Positions 1-6,047 of a stretch of 11,703 bases of DNA are shown here, one piece after another. This stretch comes from Gemmatimonadota bacterium (GTDB lineage Bacteria; Latescibacterota; UBA2968; UBA8231): assembly GCA_009845645.1 (NCBI GenBank), contig VXZF01000569.1, forward strand, positions 1-11,703. Reading direction: 5' to 3'. The notes under the pieces were generated by a model, which was not told the origin of the DNA, searched no databases, and worked only from the letters and a program-made list of their open reading frames with translations. Each line of letters begins with the position of its first letter. Positions within the stretch are counted from its first letter, which is position 1. A program made the position numbers and the translations under genes.

Positions 1-1712
1 GGCTGACAGAGCGGGGTTTTATCTCCGCCAACGGCAGCGAAGAGATCCGGCTGTTCTACGATTTCGGCAAGTCCGATTTCACCAACCGGGCCAGTGGCGA
101 AGTGGGCGAAATCGTCGGGGTGGAGTTCCGCTTGGTCGTGGCCAACGACTACCAGATCTGGATGACATCGAACAACCAACTCGATGTATCGGGCAATCCG
201 GTGCTGTTGCTAGTGGACCAAGCACGAGGCAATATCCGCGACCTGACCAATTTGCGCACCGTCAGCTTTGAGTACGGCCTGCCCACGGCTACCCATATTT
301 TGGGGGGTACGCTTGCAGTGAACGAGGTACTTGGTTTCGACTTGTACGGCGAGTACAACTTGAGTTGGAGCTATCGCAAGTATCCCAATGTGCTGGAGAA
401 TAAGCACAGAGCTTCTTCGGGCATCAAAGGCCGTCCTAACGCACCAGCTTGGATGGTGAACGCGTCAAAACGGGCCGAGCCGTTCTTCTTTTACGGCGAG
501 GCCTACAGTATGGATCCCTTCTACAATACCCAAGCATTTGTCGCCGCAGACAACGGCCAGATTGACTACAGTGCCGACCGGGACCGCGTGGAACTGGTCG
601 AGGACAACGACGATCAAGACCGGGTTCCCGACGCCTTCCGCAGAGACTGGGCTCAGCCGGATTTGCAGGTCTTCCCAGGGTGGGATCAGAACAACGACTT
701 TGTGCCGGATCTCAACCAGAACGACAATAGGGTCAAGATCAACAATACGCCCGACTACGAAGAGCCTTTCATGCGCTTTGGCGTCGATCGGCCGGAATTT
801 TTGTTCGGGGTGGACATGAACAACAATTTCTGGGTCGATCAGTACGAAAACGACGAGGAGCCCGACTATCCCTACCGACGCGACCACCGGGGTTACAACG
901 CGTACGGCGGCGTATATCTGACGCCGCAACTGCGGCTAATGGCTGGGGTATTGCGCGAGGGGCTGATCTCTTCAGACCAAAAGAACTACGGTACCTACGC
1001 GGTGCTCAACTACGATGGACTGTCGCCGCGCTACGGTCGTCTGCGGATCTTTGAGATGGCCAAGCGGGTGGAGGACGACATCCCCAACCCGCTGTTGCAG
1101 TGGGCTCCGGACAATACGATCAGGGGCGGGGCCCTGACCCCGTTGGACGATCCGCTACTGGGACGCGACACCTGGGTGAACCAGTTCTTTGTCGGCCATA
1201 GTCTGAAAACGGCTTCGCTCCTTTTGCTGAGCAAATTGAACTACGTGTACTTCCACCAACGGCTGGACGAGGCGCAGCGGCAGCGATTGGGGCTGGACGA
1301 GACCGACTTTTTCTTTGGTCTCATCAACAAGGCTAGGTACGAGTACGAGTTGGGTCGGCTGATTGTTGAGCCGCGTTGGAAAAGCGAGTTCCGCAAGCAG
1401 AGCCGCACGTTGTTTGAGGCAGGCCAGCACACCAGCCTGATGGAATTGTTCGGTGCCTTGGCGCGGATGCAGCTTTTAGAGGTGACGCAAGTGCAGGCGG
1501 GGATGGAATACGTGTGGTTTGACGACTTTGACGACGATTCCAGCGATTTCAACTCCCTGACGGTAGGGCTGCAATTCGCCAATACGTCGGCCTATCAAGG
1601 CTACAGCATCCGGTTATTGACGGGCATCGTCTTGGAGCGCAAAAACTTCAAAGAGCGTCAAGCGATAAATACAACGCAGGCGTTTATTACAATTTACGCG
1701 GGACTGGAGTGA
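1..1712 (+). CDS. Outer-membrane beta-barrel-like protein with Asp/Asn-rich repeats (5' partial)
   Basis: The reading frame is open from base 3 to the left edge of the window, so the GTG at 102 is probably internal and the true start lies outside. The stop is TGA at 1710-1712. I do not recognise a named family. The last third has many short alternating-hydrophobic, aromatic-rich segments typical of transmembrane beta-strands, and the protein ends in such a strand (TQAFITIYAGLE). The middle has three Asp/Asn-rich motifs (bases about 603-632, 684-725 and 813-863), which resemble calcium-binding loops of thrombospondin-3 or dockerin type. A surface or outer-membrane location is inferred. The following gene encodes a secreted carbohydrate-binding-like protein, so glycan binding or uptake is plausible but not shown. 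A porin-like or structural barrel is the main alternative reading. Confidence 0.72.
   Translation, partial: LTERGFISANGSEEIRLFYDFGKSDFTNRASGEVGEIVGVEFRLVVANDYQIWMTSNNQLDVSGNPVLLLVDQARGNIRDLTNLRTVSFEYGLPTATHILGGTLAVNEVLGFDLYGEYNLSWSYRKYPNVLENKHRASSGIKGRPNAPAWMVNASKRAEPFFFYGEAYSMDPFYNTQAFVAADNGQIDYSADRDRVELVEDNDDQDRVPDAFRRDWAQPDLQVFPGWDQNNDFVPDLNQNDNRVKINNTPDYEEPFMRFGVDRPEFLFGVDMNNNFWVDQYENDEEPDYPYRRDHRGYNAYGGVYLTPQLRLMAGVLREGLISSDQKNYGTYAVLNYDGLSPRYGRLRIFEMAKRVEDDIPNPLLQWAPDNTIRGGALTPLDDPLLGRDTWVNQFFVGHSLKTASLLLLSKLNYVYFHQRLDEAQRQRLGLDETDFFFGLINKARYEYELGRLIVEPRWKSEFRKQSRTLFEAGQHTSLMELFGALARMQLLEVTQVQAGMEYVWFDDFDDDSSDFNSLTVGLQFANTSAYQGYSIRLLTGIVLERKNFKERQAINTTQAFITIYAGLE
603..863 (+). repeat. 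Three Asp/Asn-rich calcium-loop-like repeats in the barrel protein
   Basis: Three motifs recur inside the coding sequence: DNDDQDRVPD, DQNNDFVPD and DMNNNFWVD. Each starts with Asp, has Asp or Asn at alternating or consecutive positions, and ends in a hydrophobic residue plus Asp 9-10 residues later. Each is followed by more acidic residues. This layout is like calcium-binding loops of the DxDxDG or thrombospondin-3 type, although the usual glycine is missing. Metal binding is inference. Confidence 0.55.
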
Positions 1713-1800
1713 TTGTTCGTTAGAGGTCAATAATCTACTGTAAACACTGAATTTATTGAGATTTTACGGCAAGAGAGCGACATTTTTATTTGCTTTTGGG

Positions 1801-1818
1801 TACTCAATGAATTAAGTA
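1801..1818. promoter_or_regulatory. Imperfect 18-bp palindrome, candidate operator
   Basis: The half-sites TACTCAAT (1801-1808) and ATTAAGTA (1811-1818) are inverted repeats around a 2-bp GA centre, with 7 of 8 base pairs matching. It lies in the AT-rich gap about 50 bp before the CBM9-like gene. A -10-like TATCAT (1827-1832, five of six consensus bases) follows 8 bp later without a good -35 box. A dimeric regulator bound here would cover the -35 region of that promoter. The symmetry is visible; the regulatory role is inferred. Confidence 0.35.
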
Positions 1819-1852
1819 TTTGGCACTATCATCCACTTTCGCCACCCTATGT

Positions 1853-1860
1853 AAAGGAGG
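1853..1860 (+). promoter_or_regulatory. Strong Shine-Dalgarno for the CBM9-like gene
   Basis: AAAGGAGG sits 8 bases before the ATG at 1869 and matches the anti-Shine-Dalgarno almost fully. It fixes the start of the downstream gene and suggests high translation. Confidence 0.85.
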
Positions 1861-1868
1861 GTATTATC

Positions 1869-2780
1869 ATGCGGAAACTGTTCTTGGTGTTAGGGATAGG
1901 GATTGCATCTATTGCCCAAGCCCACGATCCACCTGACTTGCTGCTGCTCGCAGTGCAGTTCCCCGATACCAATGTGCCGGTAATCGACGGATTCGACGAC
2001 GACTGGTCTGCCATTCCCGTCGACCAGTATGGCATTTTCGCCGAGACGACCTATCCGGTGGGTGCTTCGACCCGAGAGGGGAGAGCGCTGGAATTTGCCT
2101 CGCAGGGTGAGATTGATCCCAGCGATATGAATTTCCGCCATTTGATCGGCTGGAGCGATAGCCAGAATATGTTCTACGTCACTACCTCGGTGTACGACAA
2201 TTTGCACGTGACCAACCGCCAGGACCCGGGCAGGTTCTACTGGGATGACAGCTATGAGATGGGGCTCAACGCCGACCACACCAATATCGACGACCAGAAC
2301 TCAGGGGATATCGCCAACGGGTTCTACTACAAGTACGCGCTGCCGCCCAAGGACGGTGCCTTTGAGTTCTTTAGGCCCAACCTCAATTTGCCGTGGCTAG
2401 TCAACGGCACGCGCTACGTCGAAATCGCCTGGAGCTTTACGGGCGAGGAGTTCGGCGAAAGCACGTATATCTACGAAATCCGCATTCTGCCGATCGCGCA
2501 GATGCCCCTGAGCGAAGAAGCCACCGAGGATCAGGTAGTGGTTTGGGATTTCGAGGAAGGGCAGATCATCCACTGGGGCAATATGGTGACCGACGTCGAT
2601 GTGCTCACCGGCGACGACGATTATCGCCATGGCCAGTGGAGTACCAGCCCTGGGGGGACGGCTGGCAGACCAGTGAGCGATGTATACCTCTCGCCTATAG
2701 ACCCCGGCATCGAATGGGGCGAACCGACCACCTCGGTAGAAGCGGAGAGCTGGGGGCGGATTAAGGCTCAGTACCAGTAG
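1869..2780 (+). CDS. Secreted CBM9-like carbohydrate-binding protein
   Basis: A 303-residue protein with a clear signal peptide: MRK, a hydrophobic core at residues 4-15, and an AQA cleavage site after residue 18. The mature part fits the carbohydrate-binding family 9-like fold. It has VIDGFDDDWSAIP near residues 38-50 (the usual 'IDG-x-x-D-x-W' opening), a GWSDSQNMFYVTTSVYD strand pair at 94-110, and a DDSYEMGLNAD motif at 126-136. No catalytic domain is visible, so a binding role in the periplasm or at the surface is likely, perhaps with the upstream barrel protein. The start is fixed by a strong ribosome binding site. The stop is TAG followed at once by an in-frame TAA. An intrinsic terminator follows, so this gene ends its transcription unit. 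Confidence 0.8.
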   Translation: MRKLFLVLGIGIASIAQAHDPPDLLLLAVQFPDTNVPVIDGFDDDWSAIPVDQYGIFAETTYPVGASTREGRALEFASQGEIDPSDMNFRHLIGWSDSQNMFYVTTSVYDNLHVTNRQDPGRFYWDDSYEMGLNADHTNIDDQNSGDIANGFYYKYALPPKDGAFEFFRPNLNLPWLVNGTRYVEIAWSFTGEEFGESTYIYEIRILPIAQMPLSEEATEDQVVVWDFEEGQIIHWGNMVTDVDVLTGDDDYRHGQWSTSPGGTAGRPVSDVYLSPIDPGIEWGEPTTSVEAESWGRIKAQYQ

Positions 2781-2807
2781 TAAGCCTACGAGTATTGGCC
2801 GAGTAGC

Positions 2808-2843
2808 AGAGAGCCCGTCTTTCTAGGCGGGCTCTCTTTTTTT
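2808..2843 (+). terminator. Rho-independent terminator
   Basis: AGAGAGCCCG (2808-2817) pairs perfectly with CGGGCTCTCT (2828-2837). Three more pairs, one of them G-U, close a four-base loop at 2821-2824, and a run of seven T ends at 2843. It ends the CBM9-like gene's transcript 20 bp before the next start codon, so the sugar-transport operon needs its own promoter. Confidence 0.93.
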
Positions 2844-2851
2844 GGTACAAT
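2843..2851 (+). promoter_or_regulatory. Candidate extended -10 promoter of the transport operon
   Basis: TGGTACAAT matches an extended -10 element (TG-N-TACAAT, five of six hexamer bases). It begins at the last T of the terminator. No good -35 is seen at the expected distance, which extended -10 promoters can tolerate. Transcription would start near 2858, about six bases before the ATG at 2864, giving a nearly leaderless mRNA. Inferred from sequence only. Confidence 0.4.
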
Positions 2852-2863
2852 GGACACGACACT

Positions 2864-4147
2864 ATGCGATTTTTGCGCTTGGGAGGGCTGGTGGTCATCG
2901 TCCTCAGCGTCTTAATCGGCGCCAGCCAGTTCCGCCTGTATCCCACCGAAGACGTGCTGACCATCTGGGTCAGAGGTACGCCCGAACAGACGGCCATCTA
3001 CCGCCAGATCATCGACGAATTCCGCACCCTAAACCCGGAGGCCAAGCTGCGGGTAGAGGTGATGCCAGCGCGGCGCTTTGTGCAAAAACTTTTGGCCGGC
3101 ATTGATGCAGGGCACGCGCCCGATGTGTTCAATTTGCACTGGAGAGATATGCCACAAGTGTCTAGCACCGGCCAGCTTTTGCCCCTAGATGAGTTAGTTG
3201 ATCGCCACGGGATTGACCGCGACGACTACTACCCAGTAGGGCTGCGGGCTTATACCTACCGAGGCGTTCTCTACGGCCTGCCAGTCAAAGGATCGACCAT
3301 CTCCTGCTATTACAATATGGACCTCTTCGACCGCTACGGAGTGGACTATCCGACCGACGACTGGACCTGGGAGGAATTGGTGGAGAAAGCCCAGAAGCTG
3401 ACGGTTGATGAAGACGGCGACGGCATGACGGATATCTACGGGCTGACGCCCTACGATATCGCCAACTACGTGTGGAGTGCGGGCGGGGACTTTCTGCGGC
3501 ATCAGGACGGGCGTTGGGTGTCTAATCTGGACGACCCCAAGGTGCTCTTGGGTACGCAATTCTACGTGGATCTCTACTTCAAAAACAAAATAAGTCCGCC
3601 GCGGCCGGGAATGCGCAGCGACAACCCGATGAGCACCTTCACGTTTGAGGCCGGAAGGGTGGCCATGGCCATCACCGGTCCGTGGCGCATACCGGATTAC
3701 CAACTCTTAGACCGCTTTCGCTGGAATCTGGCACTGGTTCCCGAGGGGCCGGGTGGGCGGCAGACGCGCTACGCTGGCTCGGGTTTTTCAATCTGGAAGG
3801 ACACGCCGCAACCCGAGGCCGCTTGGAAACTGGTCGAGTTCCTAGTGGGGCCTGAGTCCATGGCCAAGATGGCGGTTTTGGGCAGCGATTTGCCGCCGCA
3901 GCGCTCAGTGGCCAGAACCACCTTCCTGCGCGAGGGCACGCCGTGGGACGAAGAGGTCTTTGTGCGGGCCATGGACTACGAGGTGCAGATCTTTCCGCAG
4001 GAGGTATGGTGGGAAGATCTGTTCCGGCGCATGCAGGATGAGTTGGACGCGGCTTTGGCGGGCCGAGAGACGGTGGCGGAGTCGCTGCGGCAGGCCCACG
4101 AAGTGACCAATGCCTATCTGGATCGGATCTACAGGGACTCACCATGA
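2864..4147 (+). CDS. Sugar ABC transporter substrate-binding protein
   Basis: A 427-residue extracellular solute-binding protein of family 1 (MalE/UgpB-like). An N-terminal hydrophobic segment at residues 7-20 with Arg before it is a signal peptide or anchor; there is no lipobox Cys. Family marks include LTIWVRG at 32-38, KLLAGIDAGHAPDVF at 75-89, LYGLPVKGSTISCYYN at 136-151, the calcium-loop-like DEDGDGMTDIYG at 182-193, and FEAGRVAMAITGPW at 261-274. It should capture an oligosaccharide or sugar derivative in the periplasm and pass it to the two permeases that follow. No Shine-Dalgarno precedes the ATG. An in-frame GTG at 2891 has one, but starting there would remove the basic signal-peptide n-region, so 2864 is preferred. 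It overlaps the next gene by four bases (ATGA). Confidence 0.9.
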   Translation: MRFLRLGGLVVIVLSVLIGASQFRLYPTEDVLTIWVRGTPEQTAIYRQIIDEFRTLNPEAKLRVEVMPARRFVQKLLAGIDAGHAPDVFNLHWRDMPQVSSTGQLLPLDELVDRHGIDRDDYYPVGLRAYTYRGVLYGLPVKGSTISCYYNMDLFDRYGVDYPTDDWTWEELVEKAQKLTVDEDGDGMTDIYGLTPYDIANYVWSAGGDFLRHQDGRWVSNLDDPKVLLGTQFYVDLYFKNKISPPRPGMRSDNPMSTFTFEAGRVAMAITGPWRIPDYQLLDRFRWNLALVPEGPGGRQTRYAGSGFSIWKDTPQPEAAWKLVEFLVGPESMAKMAVLGSDLPPQRSVARTTFLREGTPWDEEVFVRAMDYEVQIFPQEVWWEDLFRRMQDELDAALAGRETVAESLRQAHEVTNAYLDRIYRDSP

Positions 4148-5091
4148 AGCGCCAGGGATGGGCTGCCGTAGGTTTCCTCACGCCCAATTTAGTCGGCTTC
4201 TTGATCTTCACCTTGGGACCGGTGGTGGCGGCTGCGGGGCTGAGCTTCTACCGCTACCAACTGGCCAGCGGCCAAGCGCCCGATTTCATCGGACTGGCCA
4301 ACTTTGCCGAGTTAGTGGGCTTTGACCGGGTGGACGGCGAATGGAAGGCGCTCGACCCCTACTTCTGGCAGTATCTGGGCAATACCTTGTTCCTCATGCT
4401 CAACATCCCCTTCTCAATGGCTGGGGCTCTGATCTTGGCGGTGCTGCTCAACAAAAATCTGAAGGGACGCATCGTCTTCCGCACCTTTTTTTTCATCCCG
4501 CATCTGTGCCACGGCGTGGCCATCTTCATGGTGTGGAAGATGGTCTTCACTTTCGAGCCAAACGTCGGCATCATCAACGGGCTATTGTGGAGCCTATACA
4601 AGTTTTTGGGCATTCCCGCCGAGCAAGCCATCGGGCTTTTGCCGGGCTGGCTGATCGACAAAAACTGGGCCAAGCCGGCTTTCATCATCATGTTCGTGTG
4701 GGCCAGCGTCGGGGGATTTAACATGATCCTCTACTTGGCGGGTCTGCAGAATATTCCGCCGGAACTCTACGAGGCTGCGGAGATGGACGGAGCTGGCTGG
4801 TGGGCGCGGTTGCGCCACATCACGGTACCGCAGTTGGCGCCGACGACCTTTTTCATCTTTGTCACCAGCATCATTGGCGGATTGCAGGGCGGTTTTGAGG
4901 CGGCCTATATCATGACTGCGGGAGGGCCAGAGGGATCGACGACGACCATGAGTTACTATATCTACACCCAGGCGTACGAACGCCTAGAAATCGGCTATGC
5001 CGCAACGGTGTCTATGGTGCTGTTTGGGTTGATTTTTGCGCTGACGATGATCAACTGGCGCTTTGGCGGCAAAAGACTGGAGGCGGCCTGA
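4144..5091 (+). CDS. Sugar ABC transporter permease, MalF/UgpA type
   Basis: A 315-residue inner-membrane permease of the binding-protein-dependent transport family, with about six hydrophobic segments. The cytoplasmic EAA loop that contacts the ATPase is intact: E210-A-A-E-M-D-G-A217 with the conserved Pro at 229. The TAGGPEGSTTTMSYYIY segment at 258-274 is also typical of the family. Its start overlaps the stop of the binding-protein gene, which implies translational coupling. It should form a heterodimeric channel with the next gene's product. Confidence 0.92.
   Translation: MKRQGWAAVGFLTPNLVGFLIFTLGPVVAAAGLSFYRYQLASGQAPDFIGLANFAELVGFDRVDGEWKALDPYFWQYLGNTLFLMLNIPFSMAGALILAVLLNKNLKGRIVFRTFFFIPHLCHGVAIFMVWKMVFTFEPNVGIINGLLWSLYKFLGIPAEQAIGLLPGWLIDKNWAKPAFIIMFVWASVGGFNMILYLAGLQNIPPELYEAAEMDGAGWWARLRHITVPQLAPTTFFIFVTSIIGGLQGGFEAAYIMTAGGPEGSTTTMSYYIYTQAYERLEIGYAATVSMVLFGLIFALTMINWRFGGKRLEAA
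5079..5083 (+). promoter_or_regulatory. Shine-Dalgarno deciding the second permease start
   Basis: GGAGG lies 9 bases before the ATG at 5093. It favours that codon over the in-frame TTG at 5063, which would lie inside the previous gene. Confidence 0.7.
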
Positions 5092-5092
5092 G

Positions 5093-6031
5093 ATGACGGA
5101 CGAACGCGCAGATATTGACGTCGATAAAGGTCGAGGGCCGCGGCGGGACCAAGCCGGGACCTTCACGTATGTGGCGCTGCTCTTTCTGCTCAGCGGCATG
5201 GTGTTGCCTTTGCTGTGGACCGTGCTGACTTCATTCAAATACAATGTCGATGTGACTCTAGGCTGGATCCCGCCGCGCTGGACTTTGGACAACTACGTGG
5301 GGGTAGTGGAGGCGTTCTCCTTTCTGCGCTACTACCTCAATTCGCTGTTTATCGCCTGTGCTGTGACGCTGGTGCAGGTGGCTACTAGCGTCATGGCGGC
5401 CTATGCCTTTGCGCGGCTCCAGTTCCGGGGGCGGGATCTAGTTTTTTTGGGCTACTTGGCGACGATGATGATTCCGTCCGACGTGCTGATGATCCCGCAG
5501 TTCGTATTGATGAAGAAAATACCAGAGTGGCTGAACATGGTCTTTGGCACGGAGGCGTTCGGCGGATTCGTCTATTTTCGCCATCACTACGTGGGGCGTC
5601 CCGTAGGGCTGGACAGCTTTTTCGCGCTGATCGCCCCGGGCTGCTTTAGCGCCTATGGCACCTTCATGCTCAGACAGTTTCTGTTGGGCATCTCGCACGA
5701 AATTGAAGAGGCAGCCTATATTGACGGCTGCTCACCTTGGGGGGTATTTCGGCATGTGATTCTGCCACTCGCCAAGCCGGCGCTGGCCGCGCTCGCCATT
5801 TTCACGTTCCTAGGGCGCTGGCGCGCCTTTTTATGGCCTTTAATCATGATCGACTCGGATTCGATGATGGTGCTGTCGGTGGGACTGGCTAAGCTTTCGG
5901 ATCTGTACAGCAATAACTACGGGCTGATTTGCGCTGGCACGGTGCTGATGCTCATTCCCATGATCGCCGTCTTTGTGCTCTGCCAGCGCTGGTTCATCAG
6001 CGGCATCCAACTCGGATCGGTCAAGGGGTAA
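5093..6031 (+). CDS. Sugar ABC transporter permease, MalG/UgpE type
   Basis: A 312-residue inner-membrane permease with a Gly/Arg-rich cytoplasmic N-terminus and about six membrane segments. The EAA loop is present: E206-A-A-Y-I-D-G-C213 followed by Pro225. The start is one base after the stop of the first permease. Between the fourth and fifth membrane segments (residues about 144-174) there is an extra stretch, including FRHHYVGRP, that I do not expect in a standard MalG-type protein. The partner ATP-binding subunit is not in this window; such importers often share one MsmK/UgpC-type ATPase encoded elsewhere. Confidence 0.92.
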   Translation: MTDERADIDVDKGRGPRRDQAGTFTYVALLFLLSGMVLPLLWTVLTSFKYNVDVTLGWIPPRWTLDNYVGVVEAFSFLRYYLNSLFIACAVTLVQVATSVMAAYAFARLQFRGRDLVFLGYLATMMIPSDVLMIPQFVLMKKIPEWLNMVFGTEAFGGFVYFRHHYVGRPVGLDSFFALIAPGCFSAYGTFMLRQFLLGISHEIEEAAYIDGCSPWGVFRHVILPLAKPALAALAIFTFLGRWRAFLWPLIMIDSDSMMVLSVGLAKLSDLYSNNYGLICAGTVLMLIPMIAVFVLCQRWFISGIQLGSVKG

Positions 6032-6035
6032 TTGC

Positions 6036-6042
6036 GAGGAGG
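6036..6042 (+). promoter_or_regulatory. Shine-Dalgarno deciding the PHP-protein start
   Basis: GAGGAGG lies 5 bases before the ATG at 6048. It rules out the longer reading from 5973, which would run through the end of the permease gene in another frame. Confidence 0.85.
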
Positions 6043-6047
6043 ACAAT

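Noticed and set aside
465..929. Minus-strand open frame opposite the barrel-like gene
   Set aside because: Its Val/Ile-rich translation comes from the Asp/Asn codons on the other strand; no start signal or family feature.
1727..1759. Inverted repeat TCAATAA / TTATTGA after the barrel-like gene as a terminator
   Set aside because: The stem is only seven AT-rich pairs with a 19-base loop and no T-run follows.
1821..1840. TGGCAC as the -24 part of a sigma54 promoter
   Set aside because: The GC dinucleotide required at -12, ten bases after the GG, is CA here, so the pair is incomplete.
5973..6047. Upstream start for the PHP protein inside the permease gene
   Set aside because: The extra 25 codons overlap the permease in another frame, while ATG 6048 has a strong Shine-Dalgarno and begins the conserved fold.
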